Below the pieces are notes generated by a model that was not told the origin of the DNA, ran no database searches, and worked only from the letters and a program-made list of their open reading frames with translations. The translations under genes and the position numbers were made by a program. 64,000 nucleotides of DNA from Candidatus Bandiella numerosa. GTDB lineage: Bacteria; Pseudomonadota; Alphaproteobacteria; Rickettsiales; Midichloriaceae. Each line of letters opens with the position of its first letter. Position 1 is the first letter of the stretch. Location of the stretch: contig NZ_CP104164.1 in NCBI RefSeq assembly GCF_029981845.1, forward strand, positions 1 to 64,000. The letters run 5' to 3'. Positions 19,242-29,821 of this stretch are shown piece after piece.

Positions 19242-19318
19242 TGGTGTGTCCTGGAGGATTCGAACCTCCGACCCACAGCTTAGAAGGCTGTTGCTCTGTC
19301 CAGCTGAGCTAAGGACAC
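19242..19318 (-). tRNA. tRNA-Arg (UCU)
   Basis: On the minus strand the acceptor stem GTGTCCT/AGGACAC, D arm GCTC..GAGC, anticodon stem ACAGC/GCTGT with loop CTTCTAA (anticodon TCT), T arm GGTTCGAATCC and encoded CCA (19242-19244) form a standard tRNA. It reads AGA/AGG arginine codons, abundant in this A+T-rich sequence. It directly precedes lptF. Confidence 0.97.
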
Positions 19319-19328
19319 ATTTATACGT

Positions 19329-19357
19329 AAACTAGTCACAATATCGCAAAAAGTCAA
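19329..19357 (-). promoter_or_regulatory. Promoter of tRNA-Arg (and probably lptF)
   Basis: On the minus strand TTGACT (19352-19357) and TAGTTT (19329-19334) are separated by 17 bases. This is a good sigma-70 -35 and a fair -10, placed about 10 bases upstream of the tRNA-Arg 5' end. It lies between the 3' end of rpoC and the tRNA. Confidence 0.5.
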
Positions 19358-19382
19358 CAACGAAAGATTTTTCACTCCAAAA

Positions 19383-22300
19383 TTAATTTGTGCTAACGTC
19401 GTTGTATTTTTTCTTTAATCTATTCATATAAAATCCAGTCCCTGCAGGAATTAATCTTCCAACTATTACATTTTCTTTTAATCCAATTAGATAATCTGAT
19501 TTAGCAGAAACTGCAGCCTCAGTTAACACTTTTATAGTTTCTTGGAATGATGCAGCAGATAAGAAAGAATTCGTTTGCAATGAGGATTTTGTTATTCCTT
19601 GTAAAATTCCTACAGCCTGAGCAGGTGTGTATTTCTCTTTTTTAGCTTTTTTATTCATTTGCTCAAAATGCTCGTTATCTACTTGTTCTCCAGCAATAAA
19701 TGTTGTTTCACCCGGATCTGTTATTTCCACTTTTTTAAGCATTTGCTTTAATATAACCTCAATATGCTTATTATTAATTCTTACGCCCTGTAATTTATAA
19801 ACCTGCTGTACTTCATCAATCATATAATTTGCGAATTCCTCTTTCCCAAGAATACGTAAAATATCATGAGGCGATGGGTCACCATCAAGTAACATCTCAC
19901 CTTTCAACACGTAATCACCTTCATTTACAGATATATGCTTACCCCTAGGAATAAAATATTCTGTTTTAACTTCACCATCTTTCGATCTGACTATTAATCG
20001 CCTCTTAAATTTATAATCCTGTCCATACTCAACATAACCATCTATCTCACTTAACACCGCTACCTCCTTAGGTTGACGAGCTTCAAATAACTCTACCACC
20101 CTTGGCAAACCACCAGTAATATCTCTACTTTTTGACGATTCCTTCGGCATTTTTGCCAATATATCACCAATCTCAACTTTTTGGTTATCATAAACACTTA
20201 TGCTTGCATTAACAGGCAAGAAATATCTTGCTTCTGAACCGTTACTCAATTTTATAGGATTTCCTTCACTATCTTTGATAACAATTCTTGGTCGAAAATT
20301 TGAGGTTTTTGAACCTTGCTTAGCATCTATTACAACCTTATTAGTAATTCCCGTTATGTCATCTTGAAACTCTTTTACAGATACAGAATCCTGCAGGTCT
20401 ACAAATGAAACGTATCCAGTAACCTCGGTCATAATAGGAAGAGTAAATGGATCCCATTCTGCTATTTTATCGCCTGCTCTTACTTTATCCATATCATCAA
20501 ATAATACTTTAGCACCGTAAGGCACTTTGCACCTGAATTTCTCATCCTTTTTGCCATGAAGTATTATAAGTTCACAATTTCTACTCATGTTAATTTTAGT
20601 TCCAGCACTGTTTTGAATAATAGTAGAGTTCTCAAATTTTATTGAGCCAGAATAGGAAGTAATTATATCAGATTTACTCGCAATTTTTTGCGCAGCTCCA
20701 CCAATATGGAATGTTCTCATAGTTAACTGAGTACCAGGTTCTCCTATAGACTGTGCAGCAATTACTCCAATAGCTTCTCCTAAATTAACTATTTGTCCTC
20801 TCGCTAAATCTCTTCCATAACAGCTACTACAAACTCCATTTTTAGTTTCGCATGTTAATACGGATCTAATTTTTAGAGCCCCTATATTACTTTGCTCAAT
20901 AACAGACATTACACTCTCATCAATTAACTTGCCTTTTTTAACTAAAATTGAGCTCTTTTCTGGCGCATATAAATCTTCCGCTAATACTCTACCAAGCGCA
21001 AGTTCTCTTAAAGGTATAATCACCTCTCCATTCTCTATTCTTTCTCTCACTAAAATAGAATGCTTCGTCCCGCAATCATCTTCAATTACAATACAATCTT
21101 GAGCAACATCTACCAATTTTCTAGTTAAATAACCAGAATTCGCAGTTTTCAGCGCTGTATCTGCAAGACCCTTTCTTGCACCGTGAGTAGAAATAAAGTA
21201 CTCTAATTCATTCAATCCTTCTTTAAAATTAGATATAATTGGGGTCTCGATAATTTCACCTGAAGGCTTAGTCATCAACCCCCTCATTCCAGCTAATTGT
21301 CTCATTTGAGCTGGCGATCCTCTAGCTCCAGAATCAGACATAATATATATGCTGTTTAAAGATTCAAAAGTATTATATTTATTATTTGGATCATTAGGAT
21401 CAAATAATTTTTTCATCATATCTGACGCTATTACATCAGTACATCTAGTCCATTCATCTATAGCTTTGTTGTATCTTTCGCCAGACGTAATTAGACCATC
21501 AGAATATTGCTCCTCATACTCTCTAATCTTCTTAAGTGAGTTATTAATATGAAAACTTTTGCTTTCTGGCACAACAATGTCGTCTTTACCAATTGATATA
21601 CCTGATTGACAAGCATATTTAAAACCTAAACCCATTAAATGATCGGCAAATATCACGGTTTTTTTCTGTCCGCAACTTCTGTAAACAACATCTATTAAGT
21701 TTGATATTTCTTTTTTGGTCATGATTTTATTAACATGCTCATAGCCAATTTGAGATTCCTTAGGTAATAGCTCGGTGATAAACAATCTACCAGGAGTAAT
21801 ATCTATTATTACAGAGTCTTTTCCCTCATTTTCAGAATTTAATTTGATTCTAAATCTAATTTTTGCGTGAATTGATAATTTCCCAGCGTCCACAGCATGT
21901 TCTACTTCACTTAAACTTCCGAAACACATGCCTTCACCTTTTTGATTTTCAAATTGCAATGACAAATAGTAGATACCTAAAACGATATCTTGTGTTGGAA
22001 CGATTACAGGCTCTCCATTTGCAGATCCTAAAATATTATTAGTAGACATCATTAATACTCTTGACTCTAACTGCGCCTCTATTGAAAGTGGAACGTGAAC
22101 AGCCATTTGGTCACCATCAAAGTCAGCGTTAAAGGCAGCACAAACCAAAGGATGCAATTGAATTGCTTTTCCCTCAATAAGTATCGGTTCAAAAGCCTGT
22201 ATACCCAATCTGTGAAGAGTTGGTGCTCTATTCAAAAATACTGGATGCTCTTTAATAACTTCATCCAAAATATCCCAAACCTCAGGTCTTTCTTCTTCAA

Positions 22301-23492
22301 CTATTTTTTTCGCTGCCTTAATTGTTGTGGAAATTCCATAAAGCTCTAATTTTGAATATATAAACGGCTTCATCAATTCTAAGGCCATTCTTTTTGGTAA
22401 TCCACATTGATGAAGCTTTAAATCAGCACCAACGACGATTACAGATCTACCTGAATAATCAACCCTTTTTCCTAATAAATTCTGTCTAAATCTACCATGT
22501 TTACCCTTAAGCATATCTGCAAGTGACTTAAGAGGTCTCTTATTTGATGCTTTAATAACTTTGCTTTTTCTACTATTATCAAACAACGCATCAACAGATT
22601 CCTGAAGCATTCTTTTTTCATTGCGAATAATAATATCTGGCGCTTTAAGTTCCAGTAACCTGCTTAATCTGTTGTTTCTGTTAAGCACCCTTCTGTATAA
22701 TTCATTCAAATCTGATGTGGCAAATCTACCTCCATCAAGCATAACCAGAGGCCTTAAATCTGGAGGTATGACTGGCAAAACTTCCAGAACCATCCACTCA
22801 AGTTTATTCCCAGATTCTAAAAAATTTTCAACTAAATTTAGCCTCTTAACTATTTTCTTTCTGGTTGTTTCTGAATTCGTTTTTGATAATTCAATTCTTA
22901 ATTTCGCTTTTTCTTCTTTTAAATCAATGCTCTTTAGCATCTTTTTTATAACCTCAGCGCCTATACCAGCTTCAAAACTATCCTCTCCATAATGCTCTAT
23001 CGCCTTATAATAATCCTCTTCTGAAATTAATTGACCATACTCGTAATTAGTAACACCAGGATCACTTATAACATACGCATCATAATAAAGAACTTTTTCT
23101 ATTTTCTTTAAACTGATATCAAGTAATGTACATATTCTAGATGGCAATGATCTTAAAAACCAAATATGGACAATAGGAGTTGCCAACTCGATATGCCCCA
23201 TTCTTTCTCTTCTAACCTTTGATGTAGTTACTTCAACACCACATTTTTCACAAACAGTACCTCTGTATTTCATTCTTTTATATTTACCACACAGGCACTC
23301 ATAATCTTTAACTGGTCCAAAAATTCTCGAACAAAACAACCCTCCATTTTCAGGTTTTATAGTTCTGTAATTCACAGTATCCGGCCTTTTAACTTCCCCA
23401 TAGGACCATGATCTAATTTGATCAGGACTTGCTATAGATATTTTAATAGCGTCAAAATCTTTATTAGTTTGGGAGTTTAAGTAATTAAACAC
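19383..23492 (-). CDS. rpoC: RNA polymerase subunit beta' (RpoC)
   Basis: The 1369-residue length matches rickettsial RpoC. Visible landmarks are the first zinc site CLCGKYKRMKYRG..CEKCG (about 66-86), the catalytic NADFDGDQMAVH (about 458-469), the bridge helix and trigger-loop region (RGSPAQMRQLAGMRGLM, GEAIGVIAAQSIGEPGTQLTMRTFH), the second zinc site CETKNGVCSSCYG, and the C-terminal VGRLIPAGTG. The start codon is GTG at 23492. It follows rpoB by 38 bases as the last gene of the secE-to-rpoC operon. Confidence 0.99.
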   Translation of the reverse strand: MFNYLNSQTNKDFDAIKISIASPDQIRSWSYGEVKRPDTVNYRTIKPENGGLFCSRIFGPVKDYECLCGKYKRMKYRGTVCEKCGVEVTTSKVRRERMGHIELATPIVHIWFLRSLPSRICTLLDISLKKIEKVLYYDAYVISDPGVTNYEYGQLISEEDYYKAIEHYGEDSFEAGIGAEVIKKMLKSIDLKEEKAKLRIELSKTNSETTRKKIVKRLNLVENFLESGNKLEWMVLEVLPVIPPDLRPLVMLDGGRFATSDLNELYRRVLNRNNRLSRLLELKAPDIIIRNEKRMLQESVDALFDNSRKSKVIKASNKRPLKSLADMLKGKHGRFRQNLLGKRVDYSGRSVIVVGADLKLHQCGLPKRMALELMKPFIYSKLELYGISTTIKAAKKIVEEERPEVWDILDEVIKEHPVFLNRAPTLHRLGIQAFEPILIEGKAIQLHPLVCAAFNADFDGDQMAVHVPLSIEAQLESRVLMMSTNNILGSANGEPVIVPTQDIVLGIYYLSLQFENQKGEGMCFGSLSEVEHAVDAGKLSIHAKIRFRIKLNSENEGKDSVIIDITPGRLFITELLPKESQIGYEHVNKIMTKKEISNLIDVVYRSCGQKKTVIFADHLMGLGFKYACQSGISIGKDDIVVPESKSFHINNSLKKIREYEEQYSDGLITSGERYNKAIDEWTRCTDVIASDMMKKLFDPNDPNNKYNTFESLNSIYIMSDSGARGSPAQMRQLAGMRGLMTKPSGEIIETPIISNFKEGLNELEYFISTHGARKGLADTALKTANSGYLTRKLVDVAQDCIVIEDDCGTKHSILVRERIENGEVIIPLRELALGRVLAEDLYAPEKSSILVKKGKLIDESVMSVIEQSNIGALKIRSVLTCETKNGVCSSCYGRDLARGQIVNLGEAIGVIAAQSIGEPGTQLTMRTFHIGGAAQKIASKSDIITSYSGSIKFENSTIIQNSAGTKINMSRNCELIILHGKKDEKFRCKVPYGAKVLFDDMDKVRAGDKIAEWDPFTLPIMTEVTGYVSFVDLQDSVSVKEFQDDITGITNKVVIDAKQGSKTSNFRPRIVIKDSEGNPIKLSNGSEARYFLPVNASISVYDNQKVEIGDILAKMPKESSKSRDITGGLPRVVELFEARQPKEVAVLSEIDGYVEYGQDYKFKRRLIVRSKDGEVKTEYFIPRGKHISVNEGDYVLKGEMLLDGDPSPHDILRILGKEEFANYMIDEVQQVYKLQGVRINNKHIEVILKQMLKKVEITDPGETTFIAGEQVDNEHFEQMNKKAKKEKYTPAQAVGILQGITKSSLQTNSFLSAASFQETIKVLTEAAVSAKSDYLIGLKENVIVGRLIPAGTGFYMNRLKKKYNDVSTN

Positions 23493-23530
23493 AGATTATT
23501 ACCTCTATAAATATTTTAAATTGTTACTAA

Positions 23531-26500
23531 TTATTCTTTTTCTATTATTTCCATATTCAGACCTAATGATCTAATCTCTTTTATCATAACTTTAAACGAT
23601 TCTGGTAATCCAACTTCGAATGAATTTTCTCCTCTAATAATCGCTTCATAAGCTTTGATTCTACCTGACACATCATCTGATTTGACCGTTAAAATTTCTT
23701 GCAATGTGTAAGCAGCTCCATATGCTTGTAGCGCCCAACATTCCATTTCACCAAATCTTTGACCACCAAAATGTGATTTTCCTCCAAGTGGTTGCTGAGT
23801 AACCAAGCTATATGGCCCAATTGACCTTGCATGAATTTTATTATCAACCAAGTGATCAAGTTTCATCATGTATATGTAACCTACAGTTACTTTTCTATCA
23901 AAATACTCTCCTGTTCTACCATCCCTTAACTTAACTTGCCCAGATTTTTCTAATCCTGCTTTTTCTAAAATATTATTTATTTCACTTTCCTTAGCACCAT
24001 CAAAAACTGGAGTTGCAAATTTTACGCCTTTTGAAATATCTCGAGCCAAATCTAGCAAATCATCACCTTTTAGTTCATCAATGTAACTTTTAACTTTCTT
24101 ACTATTTTTTTGCTGAATATCGTAAATTTCTTTTATCTTATTTCTTAGCTCTAGCTCATTTGATGCTTGATAATCCTTCAAACTTTTCTCCAAAATTGAT
24201 GAAACTTTCTTACCTAAAGCAACAGAGGCCCAGCCTAGATGTGTTTCTAAAATTTGCCCTATGTTCATCCTTGATGGCACACCAAGTGGATTTAATACTA
24301 TATCTACAGGTTGGCCATCTTCTAAAAATGGCATTTCCTCTATTGGAACTATCTTTGATACAACCCCCTTATTTCCATGCCTACCAGCCATTTTATCACC
24401 AGGTTGTATTTTTAATTTATTTGCTACATAAATCTTTATAATTTTCAACACACCTTGCGGTAAATCATCACCACTTTGTAACTTTTCAACTCTATGTTTG
24501 TACTTTTTTTCAAGCTTTTTCAAATAGTTGTCGTAAAATTCTTCTAATTTTCTAACTTCATTTTTGGCTTCTTCATCTTCAATTTCTAATGATAATAAAT
24601 CTTTATTAGCTAGATTATCAAAAAATTCATTATCAATAATCACATTGCTTCCAGCCTTAATTTTAATTTTTTTACCCAACAAAATCCCCTTTACTCTGCT
24701 AAATACATAATCTTCAATAATTTTAATTTCATCATCTTTATCTTTGGAAAATTTTTCAATCTCATTTCTTTCAATTGAAATAGCCCTTTCATCTTTTTGC
24801 ACTCCTCGCTTAGTAAATATTTTAACGTCAACTACCACTCCTTTTTCACCAGGAGGAACTCTCAACGATGAATTTCTTACGTCCGCAGCTTTTTCTCCAA
24901 AAATTGCTCTTAATAACTTTTCTTCTGGAGTTAATGGCGATTCAGTCTTTGGTGTAACCTTACCAACTAGTATATCACCAGGATTTACTTCCGCTCCAAT
25001 ATTTACTATTCCAGTTTCATCAAGCTGATTTAGATTTTCTTCATTTAAATTAGGTATATCTCTAGTAATTTCCTCAGGTCCTAATCTTGTATCCCTCGCT
25101 ACTACTTCATATTCGTTGATATGAACCGATGTATAAACATCCTCTTTTATTAGACGTTCAGATAATAAAATAGAATCCTCAAAATTGTAGCCGTTCCATG
25201 GCATAAACGCTACTAATATATTCTTCCCCAAAGCCAACTCTCCCATATCAGTGGAAGCTCCATCCGCAAGAATATCTCCAGCCTTAACAAATTCACCAAC
25301 CTTTACAATTGGTCTTTGATTTATACATGTACCCTGGTTTGACTTATAATGCTTAATTAAAGTATATATATCCACCCCTGATATATCACTTTCTTGAGTA
25401 TCTTTTACTTTTATAACAATCCTTTTGGAATCTACTTGATCTATAATTCCACTTCTTTTAGCTAAAATTACTGTTCCAGAATCACAAGCTACCACTTTTT
25501 CCATTCCCGTTCCAATAAAAGGCGCTTCATTTTTAATCAATGGAACCGCTTGCCTTTGCATGTTTGACCCCATCAAAGCCCTATTTGCATCATCGTTTTC
25601 TAAAAATGGAATTAACGACGCAGCAACTGAAACTAATTGTTGTGGCGAAACATCTATTAAATCAACTTCCCCCCTAGAAACACTTACTACCTCACCTTTT
25701 TTATGACATACAACTACCTCATCCACTATCCTTCCTTCTTCATCCAATGCTATACTGGATTTTGCAATATAGTATCTTTCTTCTTCAATTGCAGTCAGTT
25801 GAATAATTTCTTCAGTAACATACCCATCTTTAACTTTGCGATAAGGACTTTCTATAAATCCATATTTATCAATATCGGCATAGGTCGCCAGTGAACTAAT
25901 CAAACCTATGTTTTGACCCTCAGGAGTTTCAATAGGACATATTCTACTATAATGAGTTGCGTGCACGTCTCGCACTTCAAACCCCGCCCTTTCTCTAGTC
26001 AAGCCTCCAGGCCCAAGAGCTGATAATCTTCTTTTATGTGTAATTTCAGCTAATGGATTTGTTTGATCCATAAATTGTGAAAGTTGCGAAATACCAAAAA
26101 ATTCTCTGATATAACTCATTAGCGTTTTTGAATTTACCAAATCATGAGGCATAATATTATCTATTTCTACAGATGACATTCTGTCAAGAATAGATTTTTG
26201 CATTTTTACAAGCCCCATGCGAAATTGATTCTCTACCAACTCACCCACAGATCTAACTCTCCTATTTGCGAGACTATCAATATCATCTACGCCACCATTA
26301 CCGCATTTTAACTGCAACAAATGCTTAACAACAACAACTATATCATCTTTGGTAAGAGCAGTATTGTCACTATGAATGTTTAAATCATGTTTTTTATTAA
26401 TTTTCATTCTCCCAACCGGCGAAAGATCATATTTTTCATTATCGAAAAACATATTTTCAAAAAGTTGTTTAGCAACCTCAGGTGTAGATGGTTCACCTGG

Positions 26501-27637
26501 TCTTAGCACCTTATATATATCTGCCAATGCCTGATCTTCATCTTTATTTTTATCCAACACCATCGTGTCTCTCATAAAACTACCTGAGTCAACATTATTG
26601 ATATCAAGAGTATATATTTCATTAATCCCTAAAGCCTTAACATCATCAACAACCTCTTGCGTCACCTCTTGAGTAGATTCATGTAATACCTCTCCTGTTT
26701 TAGGATTAACTATATCTTTGGCTAAAAATTTTCTTTTTATTTCATCTTCACTTGCAATGTAATTTCTTTTTACTTTATTCTCTTCAAAAGTTTTCAATAA
26801 TCTTGGAGTTACTCTAATACCTTTTTCAAAAATAATATCCCCTGTATTAGCATCTACTATATTTTCCTCTATCTTCATCCCTCTAAATTTTCCAGGATCT
26901 AACTCGGTGACAAGACAGCCCTTTTTCCACTCATACTTTACAAATTTATAAAATTCTTCAAGAAGCTTATCCTTACTATATCCTATCGCCCTAAGCAATG
27001 TTGAAACATGAATTTTTCTTTTTCTATCTATTCTAAAGTATAGTATATCTTTAGTATCAAATTCAAAATCAATCCAAGAACCTCTATACGGTATAATCCT
27101 AGCAGAATAAATATATTTCCCAGAACTGGAATTTTTCCCTTCGTCATGAGTGTAAAAAACGCCGGGAGAACGATGCAATTGCGAAACTATAACTCTTTGA
27201 GCTCCGTTAATAATGAATGTGCCTTTATCAGTCATTAATGGGATATCACCCATATACACTTCCTGCTCTTTTATTCCCTTTATCTCTTTTGTTTTCAACT
27301 CTGAGTCACAATCCCATAATATTAAACGCAGACTTACTCTGAGAGGAGATGCATAATTAACACCTCTTTGTATACATTCTTCCGGAGTGTATTTAGGCTC
27401 ACCCAAATCGTAATTTATGTATTCAAGCTTTGCCTTACCTTCTACATCACCCACCTGAAAGACTGATTGCAAAACTTCTTCTAAGCCTTGCTTTTGGCGA
27501 TCATTTCGAGATACATCTAATTGTAAAAATTCTTCGTAAGATTTTTTTTGTACTTTTATTAAATTTGGTATACTAACATTGCTTGAAATTTTTCCAAAAC
27601 TATACCTTATACGCTTCTTAGAAAGATATGAAGACAC
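23531..27637 (-). CDS. rpoB: RNA polymerase subunit beta (RpoB)
   Basis: The 1368-residue protein carries all beta-subunit landmarks, including RLSALGPGGLTRERAGFEVRD (written here as a landmark) and the C-terminal GGQRFGEMECWALQAYGA. In the rifampicin region (FFGISQLSQFMDQTNPL and onward) the contact residues equivalent to E. coli Q513, F514, D516, H526, R529 and S531 are kept. The positions equivalent to 508, 518, 522 and 530 differ (I, T, A, L). The start is GTG at 27637. It follows rplL by 59 bases. Confidence 0.99.
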   Translation of the reverse strand: MSSYLSKKRIRYSFGKISSNVSIPNLIKVQKKSYEEFLQLDVSRNDRQKQGLEEVLQSVFQVGDVEGKAKLEYINYDLGEPKYTPEECIQRGVNYASPLRVSLRLILWDCDSELKTKEIKGIKEQEVYMGDIPLMTDKGTFIINGAQRVIVSQLHRSPGVFYTHDEGKNSSSGKYIYSARIIPYRGSWIDFEFDTKDILYFRIDRKRKIHVSTLLRAIGYSKDKLLEEFYKFVKYEWKKGCLVTELDPGKFRGMKIEENIVDANTGDIIFEKGIRVTPRLLKTFEENKVKRNYIASEDEIKRKFLAKDIVNPKTGEVLHESTQEVTQEVVDDVKALGINEIYTLDINNVDSGSFMRDTMVLDKNKDEDQALADIYKVLRPGEPSTPEVAKQLFENMFFDNEKYDLSPVGRMKINKKHDLNIHSDNTALTKDDIVVVVKHLLQLKCGNGGVDDIDSLANRRVRSVGELVENQFRMGLVKMQKSILDRMSSVEIDNIMPHDLVNSKTLMSYIREFFGISQLSQFMDQTNPLAEITHKRRLSALGPGGLTRERAGFEVRDVHATHYSRICPIETPEGQNIGLISSLATYADIDKYGFIESPYRKVKDGYVTEEIIQLTAIEEERYYIAKSSIALDEEGRIVDEVVVCHKKGEVVSVSRGEVDLIDVSPQQLVSVAASLIPFLENDDANRALMGSNMQRQAVPLIKNEAPFIGTGMEKVVACDSGTVILAKRSGIIDQVDSKRIVIKVKDTQESDISGVDIYTLIKHYKSNQGTCINQRPIVKVGEFVKAGDILADGASTDMGELALGKNILVAFMPWNGYNFEDSILLSERLIKEDVYTSVHINEYEVVARDTRLGPEEITRDIPNLNEENLNQLDETGIVNIGAEVNPGDILVGKVTPKTESPLTPEEKLLRAIFGEKAADVRNSSLRVPPGEKGVVVDVKIFTKRGVQKDERAISIERNEIEKFSKDKDDEIKIIEDYVFSRVKGILLGKKIKIKAGSNVIIDNEFFDNLANKDLLSLEIEDEEAKNEVRKLEEFYDNYLKKLEKKYKHRVEKLQSGDDLPQGVLKIIKIYVANKLKIQPGDKMAGRHGNKGVVSKIVPIEEMPFLEDGQPVDIVLNPLGVPSRMNIGQILETHLGWASVALGKKVSSILEKSLKDYQASNELELRNKIKEIYDIQQKNSKKVKSYIDELKGDDLLDLARDISKGVKFATPVFDGAKESEINNILEKAGLEKSGQVKLRDGRTGEYFDRKVTVGYIYMMKLDHLVDNKIHARSIGPYSLVTQQPLGGKSHFGGQRFGEMECWALQAYGAAYTLQEILTVKSDDVSGRIKAYEAIIRGENSFEVGLPESFKVMIKEIRSLGLNMEIIEKE

Positions 27638-27696
27638 TCTTTTACCTACGATAATTCATTAAGAAAATTAGTAATAATAAATAGCTAAATCAGCAA

Positions 27697-28074
27697 TTAC
27701 TTTAAGCTTATTTTTGCTCCAGCAGCTTCTAATTTACCCTTTAATTCTTCAGCTTCACTTTTTGGAACAGCCAATTTAATTGGTTTTGGCGCAGATTCAA
27801 CAAACTCTTTCGCTTCTTTCAATCCAAGCCCAGTGATCGCTTTAACTTCTTTAATAACGTTGATTTTTTTATCTCCGGCAGATTCCAAAATAATATCATA
27901 TTCCGATTTTTCTTCCGCTGCTTTAGGCGCAGACTCTCCTTGCGCAGCCACAGCAGCCATTACGGGCGCAGACGCACTAACACCCCAAGCCTCTTCTAGC
28001 ATCTTAGCCAGATCAGCCGCCTCCATCACCGTTAATTTTGATAATTGATCAACTATTTTATCAAGTTCAGCCAT
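27697..28074 (-). CDS. rplL: Ribosomal protein bL12 (L7/L12)
   Basis: The 125-residue stalk protein recruits translation factors. It has an N-terminal dimerisation domain (to about 35), an Ala/Glu-rich hinge (about 38-58), and the C-terminal domain with YDIILESAGDKKINVIKEVK and GLGLKEAKEFVE. It lies 18 bases after rplJ, with which it forms the stalk. Confidence 0.98.
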   Translation of the reverse strand: MAELDKIVDQLSKLTVMEAADLAKMLEEAWGVSASAPVMAAVAAQGESAPKAAEEKSEYDIILESAGDKKINVIKEVKAITGLGLKEAKEFVESAPKPIKLAVPKSEAEELKGKLEAAGAKISLK

Positions 28075-28092
28075 TTTAGTCTCCTATAAATT

Positions 28093-28602
28093 TTATTGTT
28101 TTTCAGCATAAGATTTTATAACTCTAGCTAATTTTGCATTTGGCTCACTCAGAACTCGCGCAACTTTACTTGCAACAGCATTAACTAAACCTATAATCTT
28201 CGCTCTAATTTCATTTTGAGTAAGCATTTTAGATAAAGACACAACTTCATTTTTATTAAGTCGTCTATCTAAAATCGCACCACCTATAATTTCAATTTTA
28301 TCATTGTCATTGCATAACTTTACTAATAACTTAGAAGTAGATACTGGATCATCTGAATAAGCAACAACAACTGGCCCATTAAAAAACTCCTGGGCATTAG
28401 AAAATTTCGTATCATTTAGAGCTATCTTTGCTAGACTATTCTTGGTAACTATAAACTTTGAATCAATCTTCTTGAACTGCGATCTTATAGATCTCGAATC
28501 TAACACAGATAATCCTGAATTTTTTACTAAAAATATCGCTTCATAATCATTAAACAATTTTGAATAACTTGCGACCAATTTTTCTTTACTAATTCTATCC
28601 AC
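28093..28602 (-). CDS. rplJ: Ribosomal protein uL10
   Basis: The 169-residue protein anchors the L7/L12 stalk. Typical segments are the N-terminal VASYSKLFNDYEAIFLVKNSGL, IVTKNSLAKIAL, and FNGPVVVAYSDDPV, with a C-terminal helix for L12 dimers. The start is GTG at 28602. In many bacteria the L10-L12 complex represses its own mRNA near here; the 51-base leader after rplA is too short for me to claim that structure. Confidence 0.97.
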   Translation of the reverse strand: MDRISKEKLVASYSKLFNDYEAIFLVKNSGLSVLDSRSIRSQFKKIDSKFIVTKNSLAKIALNDTKFSNAQEFFNGPVVVAYSDDPVSTSKLLVKLCNDNDKIEIIGGAILDRRLNKNEVVSLSKMLTQNEIRAKIIGLVNAVASKVARVLSEPNAKLARVIKSYAEKQ

Positions 28603-28653
28603 TTTTTGATACTTTAATTATGTTACTCTACTATTACAACATGGCTGATAAGC

Positions 28654-29352
28654 CTAAATCACAAATGACTTTAAGTCAAGCTTTATTGATGGGCCATGAG
28701 TTGTAGATAAAAATAAATCTCTCATATACATTCCTTTCGACTTCGCTGGTTTCGCTGACAAAACAGCATTATACAACTCCATAATATTTTCTTTTATTTT
28801 CTTCTGTTCAAATCCTAATTTTGCTATACCAGCATGAATAATTCCACTTTTATCTACTCTGAATTCTACTTGACCTTTCTTAATATTCTGCACTGTGGAT
28901 TTAATATCGTCTGAAACCGTCCCAAGCTTAGGATTAGGCATAAGCCCTTTTGGCCCAAGCAATTTACCGATCGCACTTACTTTTGGCATCATACCAGGAG
29001 TAGATACGCATACATCAAAATCAAAAAAACCACCTTTAATTTTTTCGATTAAATCTTCACTACCAACCTCTTCAGCTCCAGAACTTTGCGCCTCCTTAAT
29101 TCTAGATGACTCAATTATAACCACGACTTTTTTCTCCTTACCAAGCCCATGAGGCATAGCCACAGCACCTCTAACCATTTGATCAGATTGCTTAGCATCG
29201 ATTCCTAACTTCATAATGAACTCAATAGTTTCATCAAATTTCGCACTATGCTTTTCTAAATAATCTTTTAAAAAGAAAGATATAGCTTCATCCAAAGTGT
29301 AATTTTTACTTTCATCTATTAACTTCTTTGCATTTTCAATTCTTTTACCCAT
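28654..29352 (-). CDS. rplA: Ribosomal protein uL1
   Basis: The 232-residue protein forms the L1 stalk at the E site and can repress the rplK-rplA mRNA. Recognisable segments are KFDETIEFIMKLGIDAKQSDQMVRGAVAMPHG, LGPKGLMPNPKLGTV, and the C-terminal GMYMRDLFLSTTHGPSIKLD. The start is ATG at 29352, 19 bases after rplK. Confidence 0.98.
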   Translation of the reverse strand: MGKRIENAKKLIDESKNYTLDEAISFFLKDYLEKHSAKFDETIEFIMKLGIDAKQSDQMVRGAVAMPHGLGKEKKVVVIIESSRIKEAQSSGAEEVGSEDLIEKIKGGFFDFDVCVSTPGMMPKVSAIGKLLGPKGLMPNPKLGTVSDDIKSTVQNIKKGQVEFRVDKSGIIHAGIAKLGFEQKKIKENIMELYNAVLSAKPAKSKGMYMRDLFLSTTHGPSIKLDLKSFVI

Positions 29353-29371
29353 GTGCTTTACCTATAAATAT

Positions 29372-29797
29372 TTAATCAACTATACTAACTCCCATTGAAC
29401 GAGCAGTACCTTCAACCGCCTTTGTTGCCAAACCTAATTCATCCAGCCCCATATCAGCAAATTTCATTTCAGCAATCTTTAACACGTCTTCCTTTTTAAG
29501 CTTACCGGCACTCTCTCTCCCTGGAGTTGACGAACCTTTTTGCAATCCAGCGTACTTTTTTATTAAATCTGAAACAGGAGGAGCCTTTATTATAAAAGAA
29601 AAACTTCTATCTACATACGCAGTTATAATAACTGGCAACTTCATACTTGGATCTTCATTTTTGGTCTTTTCGTTAAACTGCTTACAAAATTCAGCAATAT
29701 TCAAACCTTTTTGCCCCAGCGCTGGTCCAATTGGTGGCGCAGGATTTGCCTTACCAGCTAAAATTTGCAATTTTATTTGTCCAATAACTTTTTTCAC
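29372..29797 (-). CDS. rplK: Ribosomal protein uL11
   Basis: The 141-residue protein belongs to the GTPase-associated centre. Family segments include IKLQILAGKANPAPPIGPALGQKG (landmark at about 8-31), the linker FIIKAPPVSDLIKK, and the C-terminal ARSMGVSIVD. The start is GTG at 29797, 24 bases after nusG. Confidence 0.98.
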   Translation of the reverse strand: MKKVIGQIKLQILAGKANPAPPIGPALGQKGLNIAEFCKQFNEKTKNEDPSMKLPVIITAYVDRSFSFIIKAPPVSDLIKKYAGLQKGSSTPGRESAGKLKKEDVLKIAEMKFADMGLDELGLATKAVEGTARSMGVSIVD

Positions 29798-29821
29798 TCT
29801 TATTACCTTATTTATATATAT

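Noticed and set aside
28895..29152. Plus-strand frame opposite rplA, and similar frames opposite rpoB, rpoC, ychF and the MFS-HD gene
   Set aside because: These mirror the codon pattern of strongly conserved genes on the other strand and have no independent features.
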